From contig OX419338.1 of NCBI GenBank assembly GCA_948470475.1, positions 29,666,273 through 29,730,272 on the forward strand: a stretch of DNA of 64,000 nucleotides, read 5' to 3'. The DNA comes from Galaxea fascicularis (taxonomy: Eukaryota; Cnidaria; Anthozoa; Scleractinia; Euphylliidae). This document shows, one piece after another, positions 32,075 through 43,311 of this stretch. Each line of letters begins with the position of its first letter. Position 1 is the first letter of the stretch. The notes under the pieces are model-generated. The model did no database searches. It worked only from the letters and a program-made list of their open reading frames with translations, and was not told the DNA's origin. The position numbers were made by a program, and so were the translations under genes.

Positions 32075-35000
32075 ACGACTCAAAGACCCGAAGTTCGAGC
32101 GACGACAAGGCGTGTAGAGAGGAAAATTTGTTTGTTTTGAGCGGCCGCGGTGTTTATGTTTCTGGTCTGATTAATCACACTCGTGTGTCGCTCCTTTTGG
32201 ATACCGGCGCGACGTCGAGCATTCTTAACGAAGAAACATGGAAGAAGAGTGGTCAATACCGCCCGGAAAAGCTTCACAAGTTCAATGCGTCGCTGACGGT
32301 TGCAAATGGAGAAAAGTTAGCTGTACAGGGCAGAACAGTAATAAACGTGCGCTTCGGAAATTCATTATTCCGAGTACCTATGTTGGTTGTTCGTGACATC
32401 CCTCACGCATGTATTCTGGGATCGGATTTCTTTGAACGGGAATCTTGCCAAATCTTGTACGATGTTGGAACGCTCGTGGTTCAGGGTGAAGAAATTCCAA
32501 TCTTTTATGAGCGAAAGGCCCCAAGCGTATGCCGTGTTGTAGTTGACGAGGAGGTTGAGTTGAAAGCGGGCACCGAAGTTGTTTTGTGTGGAAAATTGGA
32601 ACCTGGATTCGAGCGGAACAATGGGACTCCAGGGATCCTGGAAGGACACCGGAAAAACACAGCCGAAAAGCTTACAAGTAGATTCTGCATAGCACGCTCC
32701 CTGACCGTTCCGAAGGAAGGAAAAACTCCCATTCGTATGGCAAACTTCTCAGACCAAACCATGTTGTTAAGGCCAGGTCAAACTGTGGCTCAGTTTTATC
32801 CTCTTGATCGTGTCGATGCTTCAGTAAATTTGTTTGATTTGGAAGAAAAACCTTCAGAAAGGGAGACAAAACAGAATCCTAGAGTAGAAATGCCCCCCTC
32901 CGACCCACCTGTCGTGAAACAAGAGATCCGTGCTGACCTTTCTGGACTTTCAGAGGGGGAGAAGCAATCGTTTAATGGCCTGCTAGAAGAATATAGAGAT
33001 TTGTTCGCCATGGGGGATGGCAATTTAGGTCGCACTGATTTGTTAGAACACACCATTGACACCGGTTCAGCCACTCCAGTCAAGCAAGCACCTCGTCGAC
33101 TCCCTCCATTCAAACGAGATGAGGTCGACAGACAGCTCTCAGACCTCTTAGCACAGGGGAGAATTGAACCATCCAACAGCCCCTGGAGTAGCCCCATTGT
33201 GTTGGCCAAAAAGCACGATGGAAGCTATCGCCTGTGCATAGACTACAGGAAGCTTAACTCCGTAACTGTTAAAGATGCTCAACCCCTTCCGAGGTCAGAT
33301 GACATCTTGGAATCCTTGGGTGGTGCAAAGTGGTTTAGCTGCCTTGACCTTGCCTCAGGGTACTGGCAAGTTCCTGTCGCAAAAAGAGACCGCCCAAAAA
33401 CTGCGTTTGTCACACATCGGGGTCAGTTTCAGTGGACCTGTTTGCCCTTTGGGGTAACCAATGGACCTGGAACATTTACCCGGCTGATGAATCTTGCATT
33501 ACAAGGTCTGACCTGGAAAGAGTGTTTGGTCTACCTAGATGACATCATCATCATGTCGGGCACCTTTGAGGAACACTTGTCTCGCCTTCGCTCTGTCTTT
33601 GAAAGGCTGCGAGAGGCCGGGCTGAAATTAAAATCATCAAAGTGCATCTTTCTTCAACGTCAAGTTTCTTTCTTGGGGCACGTTGTTTCGGCTGAGGGGA
33701 TACAAACCGATCCCAATAAAGTAGCTGCTGTCCGTGACTGGCCTACTCCAACAAGTATTTCCGAGCTGAAAGGGTTCTTGGGCCTTGTAACATACTACAG
33801 ACGATTCATCCCCAGTTTTTCTGCAATAGCAGAACCACTAAACTATTTGACAAGGAAAGGCGTAGAGTTCAAGTGGGGACCCCAACAAGAGAAAGCCTTC
33901 TGCGAACTGAAACATCACCTCATGAACCCACCAGTATTAGCCTATCCAGATTTCAGTGAAACCAGTGGCCAATTCATCCTTGATACTGATGCAAGTAGTG
34001 GTCATGGTATTGGTGCCGTGCTCTCGCAAATACAATCTGATGGCACAGAGCGTGTTCTTGCTTACGGAAGTCGTGCATTACACTGCCATGAGAGAAATTA
34101 TTGTGCAACCCGTCTCGAGATGCTTGCCCTGGTTGACTTCATTGATCACTTCCGTTATTACCTTCTTGGGCGAAAGTTTCTCGTGCGAACAGACCATCAT
34201 GCCTTAAAGTGGCTGATGTCGTTTAAACAACCAGAGGGACAGGTAGCACGGTGGCTGGAAAGGCTCCAAGAATATGACTTCACTGTTGAGCACCGTCCTG
34301 GGATCAGTCATGCTAATGCCGATGCACTGTCCCGGCGGCCTAGACGAAAACATGGAAGTTGTCCATCATGTGGTGATACTGAATATGTTTCAGCAGCATT
34401 CCTGCGACAGAGCAAGGAGAAAGAGGGGACGTCCGAGACCCCGGAAAGAACATTTTCATGGGCAACGGCCGAAATTGCTCAGGCTCAACGCAGTGACCCG
34501 GATATTAGCCCAGTGATTGCAAGGATGGAAGAAGGCCAACCCAAACCATCGCCTGGCGAACTTCTCCGTTTCAGCCCCATCTCTAGGGCAATATGGGCAC
34601 AACACGAACTACTTGAGTTAAAGGACAATGTACTGAGAATTCGCCCAAAGGAGGAGTCAACGAACCTGAAACCCAGAATCGTCCTCCCGGAACCTCTGGT
34701 AAAACCAGCACTGCAACGGCTACATGATGGGGTGGAGGGGAGCCACCTTGGCCAGCTCAAAACGCTACGGAAAGTCCAAGCCAGATTCTGGAGACCCGGT
34801 CTTGCAAAGACTGTGAAAGATTACTGTGCCGCTTGTTTAACCTGTGCTGCGTGCAAGCCCCCCAGGAAAACGCCTAAGGCACCGCTCCGCCCCATCCCTT
34901 CATCTTACCCCTTCCAGCGACTTCACATTGATATCATTGGTCCACTTCCCAGAACCAAACGTGGAAACCGTTACATTCTGACTGTCCAGTGTTCATTTAC

Positions 35001-36495
35001 AAAGTGGGTAGAAGCCTACGCCATACCAAATCAAAGAGCCAAAACGTGTGCACGAGTCCTGATGGACAATTGGGTTTATCGGTATGGCGCACCCGATACC
35101 ATCCATTCTGACCAAGGACGCAATTTTGAATCCCACCTCTTTAGTGAGCTTTGTCAAATGCTCGAAATCAGAAAAACCAGAACAACCCCATATCACCCAG
35201 CTGGGAATGGACAGGTGGAGAATGCCAACAAGAGTATCAAGGGGCTGTTAATGGCAAAAGTGGAAAGTGATCCTGAAACATGGGACCAACACCTTGGGCC
35301 TTGTATGATGGCATACCGAAGTAGTGAGCACATCTCAACCGGGTACACCCCATTTACCCTTATGTTTGGCCGGGAAATGCGACTTCCCCTAGATGTCATG
35401 GTGGGTAATCCAGACGACGCAGCCCCTGATCGGTATGGAGAGTACGTCTCAAAGTTGAAGAATCAACTCTCCGATGCGTTCCAGGATGTCCGTCAACACC
35501 TGAAAACAGCACAACAGCGCCAGAAAGAGTACTTCGACCGAGGAGTGAAGGAGCGCCTCTACCAACCCGGGGACCAGGTATTCCTGTTCGACCCGCAGCT
35601 GAAACCTGGTGAGGCGGCCAAATTTCACCGAAAATGGAAGGGGCCCTATGAAGTGTTGGCACGTACAACTGAGGTCAACTACCGCATCAAGAGACCACAC
35701 GATCCTGTAAGCCGCTCCAAGGTTGTCCATTTCGATAACCTAAAGCTATACCAACGTAGGCAACCAGAGGTGCAAGTTAGTCAGAAGAATCAGAGTGGCT
35801 GCGAGCGAGGCAATAAAGAGAAGGAGAGGGGAACAGTTCTTAAATCTCTAGAGAGGCGAGGCACCAATTGTGGGGATGACCTTAGTGAAGATAGAGATGA
35901 AGATGAACTTCCAGACTTCTGCCTTCCCATACCAGAGCCAGTAGTGACCGGACAACAAGCAATCCAGGACCCTGAGTACAATGGAAGTCGCAAGGTTGAT
36001 GTATCGACAGCGAATGAAGTGGGCAACCTTGATGGAACTCATCAGTCAGATGACCATCAGCCAGAAGGCATTTCGCCTCCAGGAAGTCAAGTAGGAGACG
36101 TTGACCCTGGTCTTTCTGCTCAGGCCAACCCTGGTGCAGAGGGTGACGTAGAAGAGAGCACCACTTATACAAGGCAGGAGAATGGATTGGAGAGTACACT
36201 TGTCGCGGACGGTAATGTGGGGCAGGCTGAGGAGAGAGTCGGCAGGCCTGACCCAACTGCCCAAAGACCACCACCAGCTGCTTCACGCCCAAAGAGAGTA
36301 ACACGCCCCCCGGATCGCTATGGAGACTGGGAACTTAACACCGTATGTTCTTCTGGTTATCCCATGGCCCCCAAGAACAAGGTTGAAGGTCTCAGGGCTT
36401 TCTTCCAGGAGCAGAAAAATCGAGTACTCCGTTTTAAATCAGATTATGTGCAAAAAGTTCGACAGCTGAGGATCAAGGACATATTGAAACATTGA
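32035..36495 (+). CDS. pol: Pol polyprotein of the Gypsy element
   Basis: 1486 residues counted from the frameshift; the frame itself is open from 31975. Domains in order: aspartic protease (L-L-L-D-T-G-A near 32200), reverse transcriptase with catalytic Y-L-D-D at 33532-33543, RNase H (D-T-D-A-S near 33980, later T-D-H-H), integrase zinc finger (His/His and C-x2-C, 34720-34860), and the integrase core with D near 34928, D in H-S-D-Q-G near 35108 and E in Q-V-E-N near 35218. A G-P-Y-E-V motif (35644) follows, the GPY/F module. A long charged tail of about 270 residues, rich in Pro/Glu/Gln, has no domain I recognise; no chromodomain is seen. The frame has no breaks. Confidence 0.95.
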   Translation, partial: RTEGPAEGQPVPLNDSKTRSSSDDKACREENLFVLSGRGVYVSGLINHTRVSLLLDTGATSSILNEETWKKSGQYRPEKLHKFNASLTVANGEKLAVQGRTVINVRFGNSLFRVPMLVVRDIPHACILGSDFFERESCQILYDVGTLVVQGEEIPIFYERKAPSVCRVVVDEEVELKAGTEVVLCGKLEPGFERNNGTPGILEGHRKNTAEKLTSRFCIARSLTVPKEGKTPIRMANFSDQTMLLRPGQTVAQFYPLDRVDASVNLFDLEEKPSERETKQNPRVEMPPSDPPVVKQEIRADLSGLSEGEKQSFNGLLEEYRDLFAMGDGNLGRTDLLEHTIDTGSATPVKQAPRRLPPFKRDEVDRQLSDLLAQGRIEPSNSPWSSPIVLAKKHDGSYRLCIDYRKLNSVTVKDAQPLPRSDDILESLGGAKWFSCLDLASGYWQVPVAKRDRPKTAFVTHRGQFQWTCLPFGVTNGPGTFTRLMNLALQGLTWKECLVYLDDIIIMSGTFEEHLSRLRSVFERLREAGLKLKSSKCIFLQRQVSFLGHVVSAEGIQTDPNKVAAVRDWPTPTSISELKGFLGLVTYYRRFIPSFSAIAEPLNYLTRKGVEFKWGPQQEKAFCELKHHLMNPPVLAYPDFSETSGQFILDTDASSGHGIGAVLSQIQSDGTERVLAYGSRALHCHERNYCATRLEMLALVDFIDHFRYYLLGRKFLVRTDHHALKWLMSFKQPEGQVARWLERLQEYDFTVEHRPGISHANADALSRRPRRKHGSCPSCGDTEYVSAAFLRQSKEKEGTSETPERTFSWATAEIAQAQRSDPDISPVIARMEEGQPKPSPGELLRFSPISRAIWAQHELLELKDNVLRIRPKEESTNLKPRIVLPEPLVKPALQRLHDGVEGSHLGQLKTLRKVQARFWRPGLAKTVKDYCAACLTCAACKPPRKTPKAPLRPIPSSYPFQRLHIDIIGPLPRTKRGNRYILTVQCSFTKWVEAYAIPNQRAKTCARVLMDNWVYRYGAPDTIHSDQGRNFESHLFSELCQMLEIRKTRTTPYHPAGNGQVENANKSIKGLLMAKVESDPETWDQHLGPCMMAYRSSEHISTGYTPFTLMFGREMRLPLDVMVGNPDDAAPDRYGEYVSKLKNQLSDAFQDVRQHLKTAQQRQKEYFDRGVKERLYQPGDQVFLFDPQLKPGEAAKFHRKWKGPYEVLARTTEVNYRIKRPHDPVSRSKVVHFDNLKLYQRRQPEVQVSQKNQSGCERGNKEKERGTVLKSLERRGTNCGDDLSEDRDEDELPDFCLPIPEPVVTGQQAIQDPEYNGSRKVDVSTANEVGNLDGTHQSDDHQPEGISPPGSQVGDVDPGLSAQANPGAEGDVEESTTYTRQENGLESTLVADGNVGQAEERVGRPDPTAQRPPPAASRPKRVTRPPDRYGDWELNTVCSSGYPMAPKNKVEGLRAFFQEQKNRVLRFKSDYVQKVRQLRIKDILKH

Positions 36496-36639
36496 GTTTA
36501 AAGTGAGGTTGTTACAAAACCTCAGGACTACCGGACAGTGACATCTCTCTAGCAAATGTTAAGCCAAGTGAACATTTTTCTAGAACTTTAAACAGGATAG
36601 TGTCGTTACCATTGTTAAAGTCACAGTGTCGACCCTTTA

Positions 36640-36653
36640 GAAGGAGGGGATGA
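36640..36653 (+). other. Polypurine tract
   Basis: The purine run agaaggaggggatga directly before the 3' LTR is the expected primer for plus-strand DNA synthesis. Confidence 0.75.
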
Positions 36654-36805
36654 TGTAATAGTAGGTCACGTGACAGTTTTGGCGCGCAAACGCTGGACTG
36701 TACTTTTTGAGTTCGGTATTAAAAGCAAGTGTGACGGTTGCTCAGTTTGCCCGTTATTTCTGCTATCCGTTCGTTCTGTTTGTCGACTATTTGCCGTTTA
36801 TTACA
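36654..36805 (+). repeat. 3' LTR, 152 bp
   Basis: Matches the 5' LTR; followed by the CATG target duplication at 36806. Confidence 0.95.
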
Positions 36806-37089
36806 CATGCCTCGATTCTATCCGAGGGAGGTCTGGAACAAGCATTGTATGATAACGCCTGTGTATATTGTTTTTCTTTCATTTTCTTTAAACGATTTTC
36901 AATCCCTTCACAGTTGTTTGAGTTTTTATTGGCTGTCTTTAATTAACCACCTTCTGTTGATTGGAGGGGCTGAACGATGTAAGCTTTAAGTTGTTTCTGC
37001 CTTAGCAGCCGTTTCATATTTTTTTCGGGTGCACTTGAATTAAGGTAAGCAAGACCTACTGAGTGTAAATTTTTATATTGTGTCTTTCC

Positions 37090-37545
37090 ATGGGCTCAAC
37101 ATATTTCGTTTACTTTTTAAAGAAGCTACTAACCCAGGAACAGAGCCAGGGCAACGTTCAAAGCGAGACAATGATTGAAATCACTGGTGAAATAAAATTC
37201 AGCAGCAACTCTGCTCCCGAATCTATTCCAGAAGGCTCTCATTTGATAGTTACCTTTCAAGACACCAGCTTGATGGATGCGCCTTCAGTGAAACTTGGAG
37301 AAACAGAAGTAGATCTGACAAACTACAAGAAGGGAAAAGCCCTGAGGTACAGCATAAAATGCCCAATGCCGTCGCCGATCGCACTCGAATACAGTGTTTC
37401 GGCAGTTTTGAACATGGGATGGGAACGGGATGCGGACTCTTGGATCAGGAAAGGAGATTACTTGAATGACACCGTTCACCATGTCCCCTTGACGGATGGG
37501 GCAAATTTCTACCAGGTTGATGTCGAGGTGGTTAAGTATCAATAA
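37090..37545 (+). CDS. YbaY/YscW-like domain protein (paralogue C), 5' part missing
   Basis: A frame of 151 residues from the first in-frame ATG (37090). Homology with paralogues A and B covers only the last 125 residues (I-E-I-T-G-E-I-K-F to the end), with D-A-P-S-V-x-L-G-E, the C-P-M-P variant of C-K-R-P, YSVSAVLNMGW and WIRKGDYL. No membrane segment precedes it. An acceptor-like ctaacccag ends at 37137, and after it the frame (E-Q-S-Q-G) joins the domain in phase 0, so this is more likely a last exon whose anchor-coding exon lies upstream. The complete Gypsy element ends 285 bases upstream, possibly in the intervening intron. It could also be a functional short cytosolic form or a dying copy. 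Confidence 0.7.
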   Translation: MGSTYFVYFLKKLLTQEQSQGNVQSETMIEITGEIKFSSNSAPESIPEGSHLIVTFQDTSLMDAPSVKLGETEVDLTNYKKGKALRYSIKCPMPSPIALEYSVSAVLNMGWERDADSWIRKGDYLNDTVHHVPLTDGANFYQVDVEVVKYQ

Positions 37546-40508
37546 GCGTCTTTGGTAAGTAACTGGGTACGAAATCATTTAAAACTGGGGTTAATCGATG
37601 ACCAGTTGAGGGATGGGAATTGGTCTAGTTGGCAAAGTAGAACCCTTTTGCTTGTATATTTTGCTTTCCCAATGTAGGTCATGTAATTTTACCCTGGAGA
37701 GCTGTTTCTTTGGAAGTTCGTGTTATTCTTGTGCATATGCACACATCATTTATGAAAAGACAAAACTAGTCCCTTTGGGGATATGACATGTTCTATACTC
37801 CTGGTACATGTTGCAAAATACCGAAATTTTTGGTCCCATCTCTCAGATCTTGCGGTCCATTATTTTGGCAAATCTATCTTTAAAGGCATCTCTTCTTAAG
37901 TGGTGTGGTTCATTACTGAAAAATCACTTGATTATGGTATTGATTATCTAGAGACAGTTCATACTGGTAAGAGCAAGAGATTTAAATATATTGACCAAAT
38001 ATTTGCCAAATGTGGTAATCCAAACTTAAGGTGTGATATCTTTTTCATTCCATTTATCATATTGCAGCATATAAGGTAAGCAAGTTAATATGGAGAGAGA
38101 TTTGGCTGTTCTGTAATTTGCTTTAGCCTTCTCAAGATCCCCCTTTTAATGGATGGAGAGTATAGTGCGACAGTAAGGTTGACAACTCCCATTTCTTAAT
38201 CCCAGCCTTCCTCCCCCCCCCCCCCCCCACACACACACACACATACACAACATTGAAGAATAGTTAACAACTATTCACTAAAGTGGAGGTGGCTAGTGGT
38301 GAATATTTACCAAGCTGCAAAGTGGCGAAGTAAATGTATCCACCATTCAAGATATTCTGGCCTTCTTTATAAGCCTACATAACCAATTGTTGTTGACGTA
38401 CATAACTGCAATGATAATGATGAAATGGTATGATTTTGCTTACTTTTACCTACTGAGCTTTGTTACCTTGTTTTTCAGGTTTGCAAGCATTGTTCCTGTC
38501 ATCTGCAAAACAATACCCGTCTCACTACAGGCAGCCCAATCGTGGTGTGTGTCATCACAAGTTTTTGATGACACACACCTGAGGTCTCCTAGTCAGTTTG
38601 TGACCAGCCTTTTTAAGTGGTCTTTAAAGAAACCAGTCCCCACAATTAACTCTAATTTATTAATTTAAAAATAAAATCAATTTGGTTTTGACTACTAATG
38701 CACATAGGAATAATCTGAAGGTGTGGTTTGAAGAACATGTCAGCATCATGGTACATGTATACTTATTATTGAATAAAGAAATGGAACATTAAATTAAATT
38801 TGATTATGTTCTGTTTACATCAGTACATCTGGTTAATCCATGACAGCATCAATGTTTATGTAAGGTGGTTTCTTGTATTAATATTAGTCATTGAATTACT
38901 TTGTTTATCATATCTCTCGGTTAGCATACACGCTCTGATTGGTCAATTTGCGGGACGTGTATTCTACTTTACGGCCCGCCAAATGGCTGCATGACTTAAC
39001 TAGTTCCCTTCTACCCATGCCTGGTTGACCTCAAAGACAAAAAACCTTGCTAAACTCATTTTCTTGGTCTGTACTGCAAGGCACAGACCCTCCCTTTTTC
39101 CGTTGAATTGATTTATGCAAAAAATTCGGACGATTTTTATTTCGGACAAAAAAGTGTCGGAAAATAAAACCGTCTGAAATTTTTACAGTATATTATAAAA
39201 CGTTAAGCACACTCCTGGGCAACGCGATAACATTTATTTTGAAAGCCGTCAATATACATGCTATAACGTTGACTCGGATTAGGCTTTGCTTGTTCTTTTT
39301 ATCACTGGAAGAGATAACCATCATTTTCACAGATTTTGTTGCAGCCTAATTCCTGTTTTGTAGGAGTAAACGAAAGTAAGTAATGTGGGGGGCATTTATT
39401 TGTTAGCAGAGCTGTCAGCCTCTAGAGAATTAAATCTTGAGATCTTTACTTTTGCAACAGTTTCTCATTATTTACCCAGTCCTCCAACAACAAGAACGAC
39501 CACCTCAACAAAAATCGATGTACAGCATCTGCTCAAAGAGAAGAAATATTCCCACTCCTGTAAAATAAACCCAAGCCTCTCGGCTGTTCACCAATGATGG
39601 TAACCATAAAATATATATATATATATATTTCCTTTGGCTTCTGTAAATGTTCGAAGAAGATTCCTGAGGAAATATGCGTGCAAATGCAGGTATGAACCAA
39701 TATCTCGAGATACATGCAGCAGCCTATTTTAGAAATATTAGAAACAACGTCTCTTATTTGTCTTGGCGATTTAGTGACCCATATGCGAGACACACCAATT
39801 CATTTAGTATTTGGGAGAGTTGGCATATATGTGTTAGCTTTTTTAGACTTGTCAGGAACACTACTGACAATATTAAAGTGCTTTTAAAGTCTAACAGTCT
39901 GGTAAAAATTACTGTTGGTAGTGTCTTTAATAAGCAGAAGTATTTGATACAAGGAAAAACTCAAAAGTCATTGTCAAGTTTTGTTAAAATTTCTTTACTA
40001 GTTTATATAATTACTAAAACTATAGAGAGGCCTATTTTGATACAAATGGCAAGGACTGAATTGGCTATTGTTGGAAAAAGTCCTTGAGGGTCAATATGGA
40101 CCCAAAATTTACTGGGAGTTGTGTCTGTCACTCTCAAGTGAAAAATATTTAACTTAATTATTAATTATTAAGGTATGTTGGCCCTATGGACCAGTTAATT
40201 GAACACCTTGGTGTATTAGCGGTATAAGCGATGATTTATTGTTAGTCTTTGAAAATTCAAATTTCCTGAACTTGCACTCCTTTCGCCTATATAGACTGAT
40301 TATAACTGCTTTCCAACCTTGAGTGTATTTATTTTGTGGCCTAAACGAATTACCACATGACCAAGTCTGTTATAACTCAAGCTTAAAGAAAGCATGATGC
40401 GTGGTTTTCGATACACCACCTCCCCTTCAAACGTAACATCGCAAAACCGTCTCAGCCCCTCCCCAATATCGAATCCGCACCCTCAGACCCTACCACTGAA
40501 AAAACTAT
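37546..40508. other. Gene-poor stretch, about 3 kb
   Basis: It holds the 3' UTR of paralogue C. Only simple repeats are clear: a poly-C run followed by (CA)n at about 38213-38246 and an (AT)n run at 39609-39629. A perfect short hairpin gtgtgtgtcatcacaag/tttttgatgacacacac-type lies at 38545-38578. Frames at 38387-38668 and 39674-40087 lack domains. Confidence 0.45.
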
Positions 40509-40715
40509 GAGGGTTCACACTAGACATTTCAAGTACACTTGAATTGTGGTTGAAGTGCACTTGAGATGAACTTGTGTGTGAACGGCTCTCGTTTCACTTG
40601 ACTGGTCGTACTTAGTCGCCTCGGAAACATTAAAACATCAAAGTACCGAAGTGCACTCTCAAGTAAGGTCGAAACCTTCCTTGAAAGTGCACTTGAGGGT
40701 CTAGTGTGAACCCTC
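40509..40715. mobile_element. MITE with GAGGGTTCACACTAGAC ends
   Basis: 207 bp with mirrored ends of about 17 bases; internal aagtgcacttga words alternate orientation. The target duplication is unclear. Confidence 0.6.
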
Positions 40716-41288
40716 TGTCTTTGTGTAGCTGAAGTAACCGAAAAGCTTAGCCGTTATTCGGTGTTTCAAGATCTTCAATTCTTTTGAACTATAAAATTTC
40801 TTAACTGAGTGAATCTCCTCCTTCAAGACGAGAAATAGACAGGCTCCAGTTTGCTCAAAATTCGCGGGTAAACTTGAACACTTTTGTCCTGCGCTCTTAT
40901 TGGTTGAACGTTTGCCCAATCAGACAATTGCTTATTTATTAGTGGTGAGGGTAACAAAAGCGTCTTTTCTTTGTTTCCCGTAAAAGTTTGTGGCAGACCG
41001 GGAAACTGGGAGAAATCTCTCACAAATGCAGTCATAAACTGTTATTTCTTAGATTATTGGAAAACTTCAATAGAGATACTAGCTTCTTCTAAACTTGAGA
41101 TCCCAAGTTGCTTTTATCCGGGATATCTGGTGACCCATTCGGAAGACTAGGAGATTCGTTACTCATCCTGGAGAGTTTGCATATATGTCTCTCTATCCGT
41201 CTGTCTGTCTGTCTGTCTGTCTGTCTGCGTGTCTCTCTTTTTACTTCTTGACGTCGTTAAATTTTGGCTATTTCAAAAACATCAAGAG
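40716..41288. other. Intergenic with (GTCT)n microsatellite
   Basis: Eight or so gtct/ctgt units at about 41195-41228. No gene recognised. Confidence 0.55.
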
Positions 41289-41430
41289 GATCAATGTCAG
41301 TATGTAGGCAACTGCACACGCACCTACCCCTCCCCTAACCCAACAAGTTCTAATGAGTTAGTTAGTTTGTGTAAATGTTGGGTTCGGGGAGGGGTAGGTA
41401 CGCAGTTTCCCAGATGCTGACTTTGATCCA
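41289..41430. repeat. Palindromic MITE (cctacccctcccc type)
   Basis: The arms ggatcaatgtcag...gcacctacccctcccctaacccaac and their mirror enclose a short loop at about 41350-41370. Non-coding. Confidence 0.7.
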
Positions 41431-42760
41431 ATCAACAAAAGAAGAGAAAAGCAGCTGTTCTCAGAAAATGCAAGCATGTCATGTCACTGTGACTGTGCTG
41501 GCAAGTAGTTGTAGAATATTTATTCTAAAAAGGTGAGTGGAACAACGAGAACAAATCTTTTGGCGTCTTGTTTCGGCACTCATATTCCAGCCGATCACAT
41601 CGTCTAATTAGTTCCAATTAATTAAAACAATAACACCGCAAATGAGCGGTTAATATGTTACGTCACAAACATGACCGGAATTAATCTCAGTTATCACTGA
41701 GCGAGCGAACTGAGAGGAATTGTTGTCAAACGGTGAGTGAAGTGTTTGCTTGTTTTTAAAGAGTTATATCAGAATAATTCACAGCTATGCACTCAAAGCT
41801 GAAACACGGAGGCTCATTACAAAGAAAAGGAACCAGTTCCTGAAGAATTAATACCAAGGCTCAAAGTTGTCAATTAACACTAGAAGCGAGACGACAACTT
41901 GAAAATAAGCCACGGTTTAATTTTCGATTTTGTTTTTGTTAAGAAAGGATGAAGCTTATGTTTATTTCCAAAAGAAAGCGAGTAAAAGACACTCAATATT
42001 CGAAGACATTCTTTCATAACGTGCGTTTGATTTACGGCGCAATATTTACGCCGAGGTAACCAGCAATCATCATCCTCGTTTGAATTTGGTCTGCGCGAAT
42101 GTTTGTCAACGTCATTGGGATTCTCAACTTTCCCGTTTCTTTTATCTGTAAAATTCTAGGTTCACAGAACCTAACACTTATGTCTAACCACAAAGTTTGC
42201 ATCTTTGTTCAAATTTCCACGTTCAAAAATAAAATGCAATCAGTAGGGGAGAAGCTAACGTCCGCATAGTGGGGCTTCATGTTTGTAAAAACGTTTTACC
42301 GAAAGTATTGAGACGCACAACTATACGGAGGATGTGCTTTTCTTCATGTTTCTCAATTTGGATACCTTCATGGAGAGATGATTTATATTCAAGGCTCAAA
42401 AACGTATAAAAACGCGTTGAAAACATCCGCTCCTCTGGAGTGCGAAAACACTGCACACATTTTTCTGTGGCACGTGGACCTGTACAATAATCACGTGCAT
42501 TGTCTTAGCTCACGTGCTCAATGCAAAAGAATGGCAAAAGAATAGTTGTGTGGAAAGACTGCTAGTAAAAACACGCCGCGTTTTCGGTTGAAAAACCGGA
42601 GGATTTCATCAATTGACCACTGATCCAAATTGATCCAAACACCCAGTCAACTGTTAAGTTTGCGGGCTGTTACTTGTTGAAAGTTTTATAAGAAGGTTGA
42701 GAACAAAGGAGGACGAACCACAACTCCCATAATGCATCGCTTCAAACAAAATTATCAAGA
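41431..42760. other. Intergenic, no gene seen
   Basis: No supported feature in about 1.3 kb. Confidence 0.4.
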
Positions 42761-42840
42761 TACTCGTGATTTTGAAAGTTCTCAATTTGCACTCGCCTAA
42801 AGGCTCGTGCAATTTTGAGAACTTTCAAAATCACTCGTAC
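42761..42840. repeat. Near-perfect 80-bp palindrome
   Basis: The arms tactcgtgattttgaaagtt and mirror, with centre cgcctaaaggc near 42800. A small hairpin MITE. Confidence 0.75.
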
Positions 42841-43311
42841 CCATTAATCCCGAATTGTACTCGAAGTCGTGCGATTTCCTATTTTAAGAACGAAAAAACG
42901 CAAGTAAAACTCGAGTTGACATTTGAGGTAAGTACTCTGAGGAAATTCCGATTGGTTACTTGGAAAACGTTAGATTACTGCCTTTAATTTAATTACTACA
43001 CCCGCTCGAACGTTTTTTGTTTGTTTGCTGGCTTCAAGATCAACAGAGGAAATAAGGACCATGGAGTGGCAGTTGGAATGTCAGTTTGCCTCGGAGAAAC
43101 ACATTAAATAGATAAAAGAAGTGAGAAGGTAAAATGTTTAAGTGAGACCTAATCTAAAAGATTCTATCTTGATTGCAAAAACATTGGAGCACCTAAAATA
43201 ATTGCCCTCAAGTTTTTGCATCATAAGAGCTATGCTAATTAAATGAATATAAGCACTTAGCACTTAGATCTCTCCGCGCCAGGAGGCGCATAAGGCTGCA
43301 AATGAATATAA
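42841..43311. other. Intergenic, no gene seen
   Basis: The phrase aaatgaatataag occurs twice just before the next MITE (43241 and 43300). Nothing else stands out. Confidence 0.4.

Larger units (their letters stand above)
30882..36805 (+). mobile_element. Complete Ty3/Gypsy LTR retrotransposon
   Basis: 5924 bp from TGTAATAG to ...ATTACA. Two 152-bp LTRs appear identical by eye, and the insertion is flanked by CATG on each side (30878-30881, 36806-36809; five bases if the terminal A is shared). It contains an intact gag frame and an intact pol frame in the order protease, reverse transcriptase, RNase H, integrase, which defines Gypsy rather than Copia. No envelope frame is seen. Identical LTRs and open frames indicate a recent insertion that may still be active. 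There is no sign of internal stops. Confidence 0.95.

Noticed and set aside
31642..36304. Many minus-strand frames within the Gypsy element
   Set aside because: They are antisense shadows of the intact gag-pol frames.
39674..40087. 137-residue plus-strand frame
   Set aside because: AT-rich, no domain, no splice or promoter support.
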